From Streptomyces actuosus (GTDB taxonomy: Bacteria > Actinomycetota > Actinomycetes > Streptomycetales > Streptomycetaceae): a stretch of 64,000 nucleotides of DNA. The notes under the pieces were generated by a model. It was not told where the DNA came from, searched no databases, and was given only the letters and a program-made list of their open reading frames with translations. Within the stretch, counting starts at the first letter, position 1, and every line of letters begins with the position of its first letter. A program made the translations under genes and the position numbers. The stretch lies in contig NZ_JAFFZS010000017.1 of the NCBI RefSeq assembly GCF_016921115.1, forward strand, positions 1 through 64,000. Direction: 5' to 3'. Positions 14,274 to 23,273 of the stretch are shown in pieces.

Positions 14274-15979
14274 GTCTCCTCGTCGTGGGACTGAGCCACC
14301 GCAGCGCCCCGGTCAGCGTGCTGGAGCGGGCGTCGCTCGGTGCGGACGCGCAGACCAAGCTGCTCCAGGACACGGTCGCCGCCGAGCCGGCCGCCGAGGC
14401 CGCGGTGCTCGCCACCTGCAACCGCATCGAGCTGTACGCCGACGTGGACAAGTTCCACGCCGGTGTGGCCGAGCTGTCCACGCTGCTCGCCCAGCACAGC
14501 GGGGTCGGCCTCGAGGAGCTCACGCCCTACCTGTACGTGCACTACGAGGACCGGGCCGTCCACCACCTGTTCTCGGTGGCCTGCGGGCTGGACTCCATGG
14601 TCGTCGGCGAGGGGCAGATCCTCGGCCAGATCAAGGACTCCCTGGCCCGCGCGCAGGAACTGCACACCGCCGGGCGGCTGACGAACGACCTGTTCCAGCA
14701 GGCCCTCCGGGTCGGCAAGCGGGCCCACTCCGAGACCGGCATCGACCGGGCCGGGCAGTCGCTGGTCACCTTCGGGCTGGAGCAGCTCTCGCGGGGCGCC
14801 GACGTCGGCGCCTGGACGGCCGGCAAGCGGGCGCTGATCATCGGGGCCGGATCGATGTCGTCGCTGGCCGCGGCGACGCTCGCCCGCGCCGGTGTCGCCG
14901 AGGTCGTCGTCGCCAACCGCACCTTCGAGCGCGCCGAGCGACTCGCCCGGATACTCACCGACGCCCACGGCACGGACGTGGTGGCCCGCGCGGTACCGAT
15001 GGAATCGGTGCCGGCCGAGCTGACACGTGCCGACGTAGCCGTCTCCTGCACCGGGGCGACCGGACTGGTCCTGACGGCGGAGGCCGTCGCCACCGCGGTC
15101 GAGGGCCGCGCGGGCACCTCCACCGCCCCGGCCGGGGGCCCGGCGACGGGCGAGCAGCCCGGCGCGCGGGCGCTGCCGCCCACCTCCGTCGGCACCGAGG
15201 AGGGCTGCCCACTGGACCCGGCCGCCGTGCAGGCGGGTTTCTCCGTGTTCGGCGAGGCCGCCGTGGCCGGCATGGACGCCGCGACGCTGGAGCAGCACGC
15301 TGCCTGGGTCGACAGGGGCACCGTCGTCCAGCGCCGCGAGGACGCCCGGCGCAGCGCCGAGGCCGACGCGGAGCTCATCGGCGCGCTCGCCGCGACCGTG
15401 GCGACGGTCGGCCGGATCCCCGAGCGGCGCCGCCCCGAGCCGGCCGTCGATGCCGCACGGCCCGAGCCGGTCCTCTTCCTCCTCGACCTGGCGATGCCGC
15501 GCGACATCGACGCCGCCGCGCACCGGCTGTCCGGGGTGCGGCTCGTCGACATCGAGTCCCTCGCCGACGCCTCCGCCGACGCCCCCATGGCCGCCGACGT
15601 CGACCAGGTCCGCCGGATCGTCTCCGACGAGGTCGCCGCGTTCGGCGCCGCCCAGCGGGCCGCGCACATCACGCCCACGGTCGTCGCCCTGCGCACCATG
15701 GCCGCCGATGTCGTGGCCGGCGAGATCGCGCGCCTGGAGGGCCGCCTGCCGGGCCTCGACGACAAGCACCGCTCGGAGATCGTCCAGACCGTCCGGCGTG
15801 TCGTCGACAAGCTGCTGCACGCGCCGACCGTGCGGGTCAAGCAGCTGGCGTCCGAACCCGGCGGCGCCGGGTACGCGGACGCCCTGCGCACCCTGTTCGA
15901 CCTCGACCCCGAGACGGTCGCCGCCGTCTCCCGGGCCGAGGACAGCACCGACGAGAAGCAGAACCGAGGGCCGGCATGA
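14270..15979 (+). CDS. hemA: Glutamyl-tRNA reductase
   Basis: HemA makes glutamate-1-semialdehyde from glutamyl-tRNA(Glu) with NADPH, the first committed step of the C5 heme pathway. The catalytic Cys is C50 in ATCNRIELY. SVACGLDSMVVGEGQILGQIKD is the conserved catalytic-domain helix region; the NADPH domain carries LIIGAGSMSSLAAATLARAG. The 569-residue length is about 140 above the usual. The excess is a low-complexity insertion of roughly residues 283-400 between the NADPH domain core (VSCTGATG) and LFLLDLAMPRDID, as found in Streptomyces. ATGA overlaps with rex upstream and hemC downstream indicate translational coupling. Confidence 0.96.
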   Translation: MSLLVVGLSHRSAPVSVLERASLGADAQTKLLQDTVAAEPAAEAAVLATCNRIELYADVDKFHAGVAELSTLLAQHSGVGLEELTPYLYVHYEDRAVHHLFSVACGLDSMVVGEGQILGQIKDSLARAQELHTAGRLTNDLFQQALRVGKRAHSETGIDRAGQSLVTFGLEQLSRGADVGAWTAGKRALIIGAGSMSSLAAATLARAGVAEVVVANRTFERAERLARILTDAHGTDVVARAVPMESVPAELTRADVAVSCTGATGLVLTAEAVATAVEGRAGTSTAPAGGPATGEQPGARALPPTSVGTEEGCPLDPAAVQAGFSVFGEAAVAGMDAATLEQHAAWVDRGTVVQRREDARRSAEADAELIGALAATVATVGRIPERRRPEPAVDAARPEPVLFLLDLAMPRDIDAAAHRLSGVRLVDIESLADASADAPMAADVDQVRRIVSDEVAAFGAAQRAAHITPTVVALRTMAADVVAGEIARLEGRLPGLDDKHRSEIVQTVRRVVDKLLHAPTVRVKQLASEPGGAGYADALRTLFDLDPETVAAVSRAEDSTDEKQNRGPA

Positions 15980-16947
15980 GTGACAAGGCTTTGAGGCTCG
16001 GGACCAGGCGGAGCAAGCTCGCCATGGCCCAGTCCGGGCAGGTGGCGGAGGCCGTCAGCCGGGTGACCGGGCGGCCCGTCGAGCTGGTCGAGATCACCAC
16101 CTACGGTGACGTCTCCCGCGCGCACCTCGCACAGATCGGCGGCACCGGCGTGTTCGTCACGGCGCTGCGCGACGCGCTGGTCAGGGGCGAGGTCGACTTC
16201 GCGGTTCATTCGCTCAAGGACCTGCCCACCGCGCAGCCCGAGGAACTGGTCCTGGCCGCCGTCCCGGTGCGTGAGGACCCGCGGGACGTGATCGTGGCGC
16301 GCGACGCCCTGAAGTTCACGGACCTGCCGCGCGGGGCGCGCATCGGCACCGGTTCGCCGCGCCGCATGGCGCAGCTGAACGCGTACGCGCGCAGCCACGG
16401 GCTGGACATCGAGACGGTCCCGATCCGCGGCAACGTCGACACCCGCATCGGATACGTGCGGGACGGCGGGCTGGACGCGGTGGTGCTGGCCGCGGCCGGC
16501 ATGACCCGCATGGGCCGCATCGACGAGGTGACCGACTTCCTGTCGGTCGACACGGTTCTGCCCGCCCCCGGCCAGGGGGCACTGGCGATCGAGTGCAGGG
16601 CCGGGGACACCGCCCAGGACGCTGCTCTGGTCGCCGCGCTCGCGGAGCTCGACGACCCGCTCACCCGGGCCGCCGTGACCGCCGAGCGGTCACTGCTCGC
16701 CGCCCTGGAGGCCGGTTGCAGTGCGCCCGTGGGCGCGCTGGCCGACCACCTGGCCGACGGGCGGATTGTCAAGGAAATGCGCCTGCGGGGCGTCGTCGGC
16801 ACGACCGACGGCACCGCGCTGGTGCAGCTGTCCACCACCGGTCCCGTGCCCGAGACGCACGACGGGGCTGTGGCACTCGGCCGCGAACTCGCCGCCGAGA
16901 TGCTCGCCCAGGGCGCGGCCGGTCTGATGGGGGAGCGAGCACATTGA
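15976..16947 (+). CDS. hemC: Hydroxymethylbilane synthase (porphobilinogen deaminase)
   Basis: HemC joins four porphobilinogen units into linear hydroxymethylbilane. The 323-residue length is normal. Conserved parts are LGTRRSKLAMAQSGQV at the N-terminus, DFAVHSLKDLPT (residues 75-86, substrate Asp and Lys), the RIGTGSPRRMAQL and IRGNVDTRI arginine clusters, APGQGALAIECR, and the dipyrromethane-attachment Cys in LEAGCSAPVGAL (about residue 247). It overlaps hemA by ATGA and hemD by TTGA. Confidence 0.97.
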   Translation: MSDKALRLGTRRSKLAMAQSGQVAEAVSRVTGRPVELVEITTYGDVSRAHLAQIGGTGVFVTALRDALVRGEVDFAVHSLKDLPTAQPEELVLAAVPVREDPRDVIVARDALKFTDLPRGARIGTGSPRRMAQLNAYARSHGLDIETVPIRGNVDTRIGYVRDGGLDAVVLAAAGMTRMGRIDEVTDFLSVDTVLPAPGQGALAIECRAGDTAQDAALVAALAELDDPLTRAAVTAERSLLAALEAGCSAPVGALADHLADGRIVKEMRLRGVVGTTDGTALVQLSTTGPVPETHDGAVALGRELAAEMLAQGAAGLMGERAH

Positions 16948-18650
16948 GCCCCACCACCCTTCCCGCCGGCCTCGAACACGGGCACGTCACCTTCCTGGGT
17001 GCCGGACCCGGGGATCCGGGACTGCTGACTCTGCGCGCCGTGGAGGCGCTGGCGAGCGCCGACGTCCTTGTCGCCGAGCACGAGGTGCTCGACGTCGTAC
17101 GGAAGCACGCCCGGCAGGGTGTGTCCCTCGTCCGCACGGACGGGGACGCCTCGCCGGATGCCGTTCCGGGCACGGGCACGCCGCGGCCGGCGGTTGTCGA
17201 CGGCGCGTCAACAACCGCTGTGACACCCGCGGAGCGGGATGCGGCACATCTTGTCATGGAGGCCGCGCGGGGCGGCAGGCGGGTCGTGCGTGCCGTGTCC
17301 GGTGATCCCGGACTCGACGCGTTCGCCGCCGAGGAGATGCTGGCGTGCGCCAAGGCCGGTGTCCCCTTCGAGGTCGTCCCCGGCGTCGCGACCGCGGTCG
17401 GTGTGCCCGCCTACGCGGGTGTCCCGCTGCGGGACGCCGAGGGCACCGACGTCCGGTTCGTCGACGCGCGTACCGCGTCCGACCGCTGCTGGGCCGAGGT
17501 CGGAGCCTCCGACGGCACGGTGGTCGTGTCCACGACGCTGGACTCCGTGGCCGCCGCGGCCGGCGAGCTGGTCGCGGCGGGCCGCAAGCCCGACACCCCG
17601 CTGACCGTCACCGTCGCCGGCACGACGACCCGGCAGCGGACCTGGTCGGCGACGCTCGGCACGATCGCGCAGACCCTCAAGCAGGCCAAGGTGCTGCCCT
17701 CGCCCGACGGCGGCCGGCCGGTGATAGCCGTGGTCGGCGAGCGCAGCGCCCCCGCCCAGCGTGACCAGCTGGCGTGGTTCGAGTCCAAGCCGCTGTTCGG
17801 CTGGAAGGTCCTCGTGCCGCGGACGAAGGAGCAGGCGGCGTCGCTCTCCGACCAGCTGAGGTCCTACGGTGCCGTGCCCCACGAGGTGCCGACGATCGCC
17901 GTCGAGCCGCCGCGCACGCCCCAGCAGATGGAGCGCGCCGTCAAGGGCCTGGTGACGGGTCGCTACGAGTGGATCGCCTTCACCTCGGTGAACGCCGTCA
18001 AGGCCGTCCGCGAGAAGTTCGAGGAGTACGGCCTCGACGCCCGCGCCTTCGCCGGCATCAAGGTCGCCGCGGTCGGCGAGCAGACCGCCAAGGCGCTGAT
18101 CGCCTTCGGCGTCAAGCCGGACCTGGTGCCGAGCGGCGAGCAGTCCGCCGCGGGCCTCCTGGAGGACTGGCCGCCGTACGACCCGGTCTTCGACCCGATC
18201 GACCGCGTCTTCCTGCCGCGGGCCGACATCGCCACCGAGACCCTGGTCGCCGGGCTCATCGAGCTCGGCTGGGAGGTCGACGACGTCACCGCCTACCGGA
18301 CGGTGCGCGCCTCGCCGCCGCCGGCCGAGACCCGGGAGGCGATCAAGGGCGGCGGTTTCGACGCGGTGCTGTTCACGTCGTCCTCCACGGTGCGGAACCT
18401 GGTCGGCATCGCGGGCAAGCCGCACAACGTGACGGTCATCGCCTGCATCGGCCCGGCCACGGCCAAGACGGCCGAGGAGCACGGCCTCCGGGTGGACGTC
18501 ATGGCTCCGGAACCGTCGGTGCACAAGCTCGCGGAGGCCCTCGGCGACTTTGGCCGGCGGCGGCGCGCCGCGGCCCTGGAGGCCGGCGACCCGGTGACCC
18601 GGCCGAGCGAGCGGCGCCCTGGTGCGCGCAGACGGCGCTCGACGTCGTAG
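16944..18650 (+). CDS. hemD: HemD: SUMT-like domain fused to uroporphyrinogen-III synthase
   Basis: The 568-residue fusion has an N-terminal tetrapyrrole methyltransferase-fold domain (about 1-255; FLGAGPGDPGLLTLRAVEAL, VVPGVATAVGVPAYAG) and a C-terminal uroporphyrinogen-III synthase domain (about 285-530; VLVPRTKEQAASLSDQL, WIAFTSVNAVKAV, VFLPRADIATETL, FTSSSTVRNL, ACIGPATAKT). The synthase part closes and inverts ring D. The usual SUMT loop GDPxxFGRGGEE reads GDPGLDAFAAEE, so methyltransferase activity is doubtful. The TTG at 16944 overlaps the hemC stop. An intrinsic terminator follows at 18694, so hemB is not in the same transcript. Confidence 0.93.
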   Translation: MSPTTLPAGLEHGHVTFLGAGPGDPGLLTLRAVEALASADVLVAEHEVLDVVRKHARQGVSLVRTDGDASPDAVPGTGTPRPAVVDGASTTAVTPAERDAAHLVMEAARGGRRVVRAVSGDPGLDAFAAEEMLACAKAGVPFEVVPGVATAVGVPAYAGVPLRDAEGTDVRFVDARTASDRCWAEVGASDGTVVVSTTLDSVAAAAGELVAAGRKPDTPLTVTVAGTTTRQRTWSATLGTIAQTLKQAKVLPSPDGGRPVIAVVGERSAPAQRDQLAWFESKPLFGWKVLVPRTKEQAASLSDQLRSYGAVPHEVPTIAVEPPRTPQQMERAVKGLVTGRYEWIAFTSVNAVKAVREKFEEYGLDARAFAGIKVAAVGEQTAKALIAFGVKPDLVPSGEQSAAGLLEDWPPYDPVFDPIDRVFLPRADIATETLVAGLIELGWEVDDVTAYRTVRASPPPAETREAIKGGGFDAVLFTSSSTVRNLVGIAGKPHNVTVIACIGPATAKTAEEHGLRVDVMAPEPSVHKLAEALGDFGRRRRAAALEAGDPVTRPSERRPGARRRRSTS

Positions 18651-18693
18651 CCGCCTGCCGCTGCCGCGGACCGGGTACCCGAACGGGTCCTTC

Positions 18694-18729
18694 AGCCCCG
18701 CCGTCCTCTTCACGGGAGACGGCGGGGCT
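18694..18729 (+). terminator. Terminator of rex-hemA-hemC-hemD
   Basis: AGCCCCGCCGTC pairs with GACGGCGGGGCT (12 bp) around a 12-nt loop 43 nt after the hemD stop; TCTTC follows. It closes the heme operon before the accessory block. Confidence 0.88.
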
Positions 18730-18738
18730 TCTTCACTG

Positions 18739-18773
18739 GGTGTCCGGTGTCCGGTGTCCGGTGTCCGGTGTCC
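18739..18773. repeat. Tandem 7-bp repeat, five units
   Basis: GGTGTCC occurs five times head to tail with no interruption, between the hemD terminator and the 3' end of the convergent DUF397 gene. Confidence 0.95.
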
Positions 18774-18809
18774 GGGGCCGCCGACGCGAGGACGCGGCCG
18801 ACTCGTGTG

Positions 18810-19016
18810 TCAGCGCCCGGAGGCGTACGGCAGGAAGGTCGCCCAGGCGGTGCGGGTGAGGGCGAGGCGGGGGCCGTGGGGGTTCTTGGAGTCGCGGACG
18901 AGGACGGTGCCCGGGGCGGTGGCGACTTCGACGCAGTCGGGTCCGTCCGCCGTGCTGTAGCTGCTCTTTATCCAGTCCACGCCTGCGTCCGCTCCTGCTG
19001 AGGCCTGAAGCGTCAT
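18810..19016 (-). CDS. DUF397 small protein
   Basis: A 68-residue DUF397 protein. The family core WIKSSYSTADGPDCVEVA is followed by VLVRDSKNPHGPRLALTRTAW. DUF397 genes in Streptomyces typically sit beside an XRE regulator with a DUF5753 domain (the WhiJ-type arrangement) and are thought to modulate it; the molecular role is not proven. The ATG at 19016 overlaps the stop of the XRE gene by 4 nt, so the pair is translated together. Confidence 0.93.
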   Translation of the reverse strand: MTLQASAGADAGVDWIKSSYSTADGPDCVEVATAPGTVLVRDSKNPHGPRLALTRTAWATFLPYASGR

Positions 19017-19852
19017 GTCTCTGTTTCTCCCAGTACCTTTTCGATGAACGCCAAGGACTCCCGTGGGCTGAGAGCCTGGGCTCGGAGGACCCCATAACGA
19101 ATGTCCAGGACCGTCGTCTCTTTGGGGTTGGTGATGACACGGCTGCTGAGCGGTGCTTCGCTGAACGCGACCGTGGCTCCGTCGGTGAGTTTGAGGAGCC
19201 TGAACGAGCCGTCGGTGCCCGAGTTCTCTTCGCGGTCCAGGGGCAGGACCTGGAAGTCCACGTTGCGTAGCCGCCCCACCTCCAACACTCGTTCGAGTTG
19301 CCGTCGCATGACCATCCTTCCCCCGATGGGGCGGCGAAGTGTCGACTCGCACTGAACGAAGCTGAAAACGCGTCGGCCTGCTCCGGGATCGAGGATCTCC
19401 TGGCGCGCCAGGCGTGCCGCCACCTGCTGCTCCACTTCTTCCTCGGTGAACGCGGGCCGACGGACGTTGAAGATCGCCCGCGTGTAGTCCTCCGTCTGCA
19501 ACAGCCCATGAATCACGGAGTTGTTGTAGGCGCACAGCTCGATCGCATCCGCCTCAAGCTTCTTCAGGTCCCGCACCTTCTTCGGGTACCGGACCTCCGC
19601 CACGTCCCGCTTCATGGCCGCGATCCGGCCGCCCGCACCCAGGACCTCGTCCGCCGCGTCCAGGTACTCCGGCCGCGGAATGCGCCGCCCCCGCTCGACG
19701 GCGGAGACCAGGTCCTCCCCGTATCCGATGGCCGCCCCGAACTGGGCCTGGGTGAGGCCCGCCCCCTCGCGCCACAGCTTCAGTTGCCGTACGACGGTCC
19801 GCATCACGGCTCCGGCCTCGGCGTCCTCCAGTCCCGCGTCCCAGTCGCTCAC
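19013..19852 (-). CDS. XRE-family regulator with DUF5753 domain
   Basis: A 279-residue DNA-binding protein. The N-terminal helix-turn-helix (LKLWREGAGLTQAQFGAAI, then YGEDLVSAVERGRRIPR, residues 24-62) is of the XRE type. The C-terminal DUF5753 domain (YNNSVIHGLLQTEDYTRAIF; FQVLPLDREENSGTDGSF; AFIEKVLG) resembles a ligand- or partner-binding sensor. The GTG at 19852 is chosen because GAGAGGG lies 9 nt upstream; a TTG at 19897 would add 15 residues. It likely controls the pair and perhaps development or antibiotic genes, as WhiJ-type pairs do; a toxin-antitoxin-like balance is an alternative idea. Confidence 0.9.
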   Translation of the reverse strand: MSDWDAGLEDAEAGAVMRTVVRQLKLWREGAGLTQAQFGAAIGYGEDLVSAVERGRRIPRPEYLDAADEVLGAGGRIAAMKRDVAEVRYPKKVRDLKKLEADAIELCAYNNSVIHGLLQTEDYTRAIFNVRRPAFTEEEVEQQVAARLARQEILDPGAGRRVFSFVQCESTLRRPIGGRMVMRRQLERVLEVGRLRNVDFQVLPLDREENSGTDGSFRLLKLTDGATVAFSEAPLSSRVITNPKETTVLDIRYGVLRAQALSPRESLAFIEKVLGETET

Positions 19853-20312
19853 GTCAGCCGCCCTCTCGCCGCGCCCTTTCCGGTCCAACCGGTCCAATCG
19901 GTCCCGCGCGTCCCCGGACAGCCCGTACGGCCCGGACGGGACCGGTCACCGCACGGACGGTCACCGACCGCACGGGCCGCCGTACTTCACAATTTATGCA
20001 TGCGCGAGCACACTGAGTGACGTGAATGAGTGAATCTCCACCCTCCGTACTCCGGTGCGCCGGCCCTGCGTGCCGCTCTCCGGCGGGGTCGGTGCGCGGT
20101 GCGTGTGGCGCATCGACGTGACCGATGGCCCGGAGTGGTCGTCTCCCCGTCCGGGGCGAACGCCGCCGACGTGCCCGCCGCGTCCGGCTCCGGACGCCCG
20201 CTGGTGGGGGAGTCGGGGGACCTTCGGGGCATCGGTGCGGTGCGGCCGTGCCCTGCAGGACGGTGCGGGCGGAGCCGGATCCCGCGCCCGCCGGGGCCGA
20301 CGACGCCGTGCG
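19853..20312. other. 460-nt gap, no gene supported
   Basis: This stretch separates the XRE gene start from the 3' end of the serine hydrolase gene. The part at 19995-20030 is AT-rich (TTTATGCATGCGAGC) and probably carries the promoter of the XRE-DUF397 pair. The rest shows only GC-shadow frames. Confidence 0.55.
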
Positions 20313-21560
20313 CTATCCGGCCGAGGGCGAGGCCGACGTCTCGGGGCCCAAGCGGAACACATGGCCGGGAGTGGCGACCGAGGTGACGGCCGTGCCGAAC
20401 AGCGTGCTGGGATCCGTTCCCTTGTACGGCGTGTCACTGTTGAGCAGCACGACCATGGTGGCCTTCTGCGACGGCAGGTACAGCGTCAGGCTCTGATAGC
20501 CGGGGATCGAACCGTTGTGGCCCACCCAGCCGTCGGCGGTGAACAGGCCGAGCCCGTAGCCCGCCCCGGGGAAGTCCGGACTGGTGGCCGTCTGCAGGCG
20601 CTGCTTCTGGGTCGAGGGCGTGATCAGAGGCGTGCCGGTGGCCACGACGGGTGCCCAGACGCGCAGATCACCGAGCGTCGAGATCATCGCGCCGGCGGCG
20701 TTCGCGTCGGACGGACTCCAGTGCGTGGCGTCCGTCTCGGTCCCGTCCTTGGTCTGCGTGGTGTAGCCGTGCGCGTACGGTGCCGGGATCTGCGCGTTCG
20801 CCGGGTACAGGGTCTGGTCCATGCCCAGGGGATCGAGCACGTGCTCGCGGAGATAGTCGGCGATGCTCTGGCCGCTGACCTTCTCCAGCACCTGTCCCAG
20901 CAGCACCGTGTTGGTGTCGCAGTACACCAGCTGTGTTCCGGGAGTGAAGTCCAGCGGGTGCCTGAAGGAGTAGTCGAGGAGTTCCTGCGCGGTGAAGACC
21001 CGCTCGGGGTTCTCCTCCACGGCGGCGTCGAAGTCCGGGTCCTTGGTGTAGTCGAAGAGCCCGCTCTGCATACGGGCCAGGTCCCGCAGCGTGATCCTGT
21101 CGCCCTCCGGCACGCCCGGCACGTAGCGTGAGACGGGGTCGTCGAGGCCGAGCTCGCCCTGGTCGACGAGTTGGAGGATGCCGGTGACGGTGAAGGTCTT
21201 CGTCTCGCTCCCGATACGCATGTGCATGTCCGTCGCCATGGGCTCGCCGGTCCGCTTGTCGGCGACGCCGAAGGCGCGGGCATAGCCGGGCTGTCCCGGC
21301 ATCCACAACCCCACGATCACACCGGGAACACCGGTGGTGCTCATCACCTGCCGGACCGCGGCGTCGAGCCGCGCGGCCATGTCCGCCCCGGTCGGGGACG
21401 ACGTCGCTCCCTCGGAGGACAGCCGCGTTCCCGCACTCTCGGTCACCGTGCCGCCCGAGCAGGACGTCCCCGCGAGGAGGACGACCGAGGCTGCCAGCGA
21501 GGCCACGACGCTGCGCCGCGGTCGCAGGGGGACGGTGCGGCGGGCGTTGGTGATCGGCAT
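20313..21560 (-). CDS. Exported serine hydrolase of the R61 DD-peptidase/class C beta-lactamase family
   Basis: A 415-residue exported protein. A basic N-terminus (RRTVPLRPRRS) and hydrophobic core (VVASLAASVVLLAGTSC) form a signal; the Cys suggests a lipoprotein but the lipobox is poor. The catalytic SxxK is SETK in RIGSETKTFTVTGILQL (Ser near residue 99). The second motif is YCDTN where the R61 enzyme has YSNTN, so the usual Asn is Asp. HNGS replaces KTG as in D-Ala-D-Ala carboxypeptidase R61. ITLRDLARMQSGLFDYTKD is also R61-like. It may trim peptidoglycan stem peptides or act as an esterase. ATG at 21560 is chosen by the signal sequence. Confidence 0.85.
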   Translation of the reverse strand: MPITNARRTVPLRPRRSVVASLAASVVLLAGTSCSGGTVTESAGTRLSSEGATSSPTGADMAARLDAAVRQVMSTTGVPGVIVGLWMPGQPGYARAFGVADKRTGEPMATDMHMRIGSETKTFTVTGILQLVDQGELGLDDPVSRYVPGVPEGDRITLRDLARMQSGLFDYTKDPDFDAAVEENPERVFTAQELLDYSFRHPLDFTPGTQLVYCDTNTVLLGQVLEKVSGQSIADYLREHVLDPLGMDQTLYPANAQIPAPYAHGYTTQTKDGTETDATHWSPSDANAAGAMISTLGDLRVWAPVVATGTPLITPSTQKQRLQTATSPDFPGAGYGLGLFTADGWVGHNGSIPGYQSLTLYLPSQKATMVVLLNSDTPYKGTDPSTLFGTAVTSVATPGHVFRLGPETSASPSAG

Positions 21561-21914
21561 GCGGGGCTCCAGGCGGCTCGGGCGACGACGGACGACGGGA
21601 CTGCGGCCCACCGGTCCCGTGCCACCGGCTGCTTCCCCGGCGGACGGCGCACCGCAGGCCGGCCCGCGCCGGACACCACCACATCGGGCCACAGAGGTCC
21701 GCCACACGGCGCACGCGCGCCGGCGTCCGCACGCCCTCGGGCAGGGCCGGCCGCCACGCCCACCACCGGTGCAAGCAGCCGCGGCCCCGGTGCGGCGGTG
21801 CTAGTGCTGTGATCGGGAAGGTTCACCGGCTCGCGGCGTCCGGCACGGCACCTCGCCGCGCAGCACCAGACAGACACGCGCAGCCGGCCCGGCACGGAAG
21901 GCGGCCGACCAGGC
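21561..21914. other. 354-nt divergent gap holding a dispersed repeat
   Basis: It separates the divergent serine hydrolase and alpha/beta hydrolase genes and should carry both promoters. The only recognisable structure is the third copy of the dispersed repeat at 21803-21863. I see no gene. Confidence 0.6.
21803..21863 (+). repeat. Dispersed repeat element, copy 3
   Basis: 61 nt agreeing with 11705-11765 at 53 positions without gaps. It ends 51 nt before the alpha/beta hydrolase start, so it may lie in that gene's leader. Confidence 0.8.
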
Positions 21915-23159
21915 ATGGCGGAACGAGCGCAGGGATTTTCGGTGAAGCTCTTCGAGGACGCCCGGTTCCAGATGTTCGTCGAGCGCGCACTGGCGACGAT
22001 GACGGGCGGTGGCGCGGAGTACGGCGAGTGCGCGGTGACGGCCGCGCGGATCGCCGACGGCGACGACGACAGCTGGTACCGGGAGTGGACCGCCACCGCG
22101 GCCATGGTGCGGGGGTGGGCGGAGGAGAGCGACCGGGCCGGCCACCCGGTGAGCGCCCGGGAGGCCTATCTGCGGGCCGCCACCTACCTGCGCGTCTCGT
22201 ACTACCCGCTCTTCGGCCTGCCGGTGGACCCCCGGCTCACCGAGGCGGCACGGGACGAGCGGGACTGCTTCGCCCGCTTCGCCGAGCTGTGCGATCCACC
22301 GCTGCGGCCGGTCCGGGTGCCGTTCGAGGGCGGTCTTCTCGACGGCTACCTCTGCCCGGCGCCGGACACCGCCCCGGGGCGTGATCCCCGGCCCACCGTC
22401 ATCGCGGTCAACGGCTACGACTCCGACGTGCACGAGATGTGGTGGAGCCACGCCCGACCGGCCGTGCGGCGCGGCTACCACTGCCTGCTGGTCGACGGGC
22501 CGGGGCAGGGTCTCGCCCTGGTCCACCAGGGTCTGACCATGCGTCCGGACTGGGAGACGGTGCTCCGGGCCGTCGTCGACCACGCCGTGACGCTTCCGGG
22601 CGTGGACGGCACCCGGCTGGCGGTGAGCGGTTGGAGCTTCGGCGGCTATCTCGCCCCGCGCGGTGTCAGCGGCGAACCACGGGTGGCCGCACTGGTGGCG
22701 GACCCCGGGCAGTGGGACCTGCTGGACAACATCAAGGCCCTGCTGCCGCTTCCCCAGGATCTGCGGGACCGACTGCCGGACGTGGACCCCGCCGAGCTGG
22801 ACGCTCACCTCGCACCCGTGGTCGAGCACCCGGTCGCGCGCTGGAAGCTGGTCCAGCGGGCCCTGTGGGTGCACGGCCTGGGAAGTCTGGGCGAGTACGT
22901 GGTCGAATCCGGCCGCTACCGGCTCTCCGATGTCGTCGACCGCATCGCCTGCCCCACGCTGGTGGCCATGGCCGAGGGCGATCAACTCGCCGGCCAGGCG
23001 GAACAGCTGTACGAGGCGCTGCGGTGCCCCAAGACGCTGGTGCGGTTCTCCGCCGCCGAGGGAGCGGCCGGCCACTGCGAGAGCTGGAACCGCTCACGTT
23101 TCGACCAGCGCGTCTTCGACTGGCTCGACGAGGTGCTCGCCCACCCCCACGGGCCCTGA
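21915..23159 (+). CDS. Alpha/beta hydrolase (FrsA/pseudooxynicotine-hydrolase-like)
   Basis: A 414-residue serine hydrolase with a helical N-terminal part (about 1-140) and an alpha/beta hydrolase domain. The nucleophile elbow is SGWSFGGYLAPRG (Ser near residue 239), the acid is Asp in AMAEGDQLAG and the base is His in GAAGHCESWN. The oxyanion region is VIAVNGYDSD. The arrangement resembles FrsA-like and 2,6-dihydroxypseudooxynicotine hydrolase enzymes, which cleave C-C or ester bonds. It is convergent with the FAD oxidase gene. Substrate not predictable; cytoplasmic since no signal is seen. Confidence 0.85.
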   Translation: MAERAQGFSVKLFEDARFQMFVERALATMTGGGAEYGECAVTAARIADGDDDSWYREWTATAAMVRGWAEESDRAGHPVSAREAYLRAATYLRVSYYPLFGLPVDPRLTEAARDERDCFARFAELCDPPLRPVRVPFEGGLLDGYLCPAPDTAPGRDPRPTVIAVNGYDSDVHEMWWSHARPAVRRGYHCLLVDGPGQGLALVHQGLTMRPDWETVLRAVVDHAVTLPGVDGTRLAVSGWSFGGYLAPRGVSGEPRVAALVADPGQWDLLDNIKALLPLPQDLRDRLPDVDPAELDAHLAPVVEHPVARWKLVQRALWVHGLGSLGEYVVESGRYRLSDVVDRIACPTLVAMAEGDQLAGQAEQLYEALRCPKTLVRFSAAEGAAGHCESWNRSRFDQRVFDWLDEVLAHPHGP

Positions 23160-23202
23160 CCGGCCGGCTCCGGTCCTCCGCCGGTGGTCGGGCCGTTGCG
23201 CG

Positions 23203-23241
23203 CCGGCGACCCGGCGACCCGGCGACCCGCGACCCGGCGAC
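23203..23241. repeat. Tandem 8-bp repeat, five units
   Basis: CCGGCGAC is repeated five times, with one unit lacking a G, in the gap between two convergent genes. Confidence 0.92.
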
Positions 23242-23273
23242 CGCCAGAGGCAGCGGCCCCGCGGCCGGACGGG

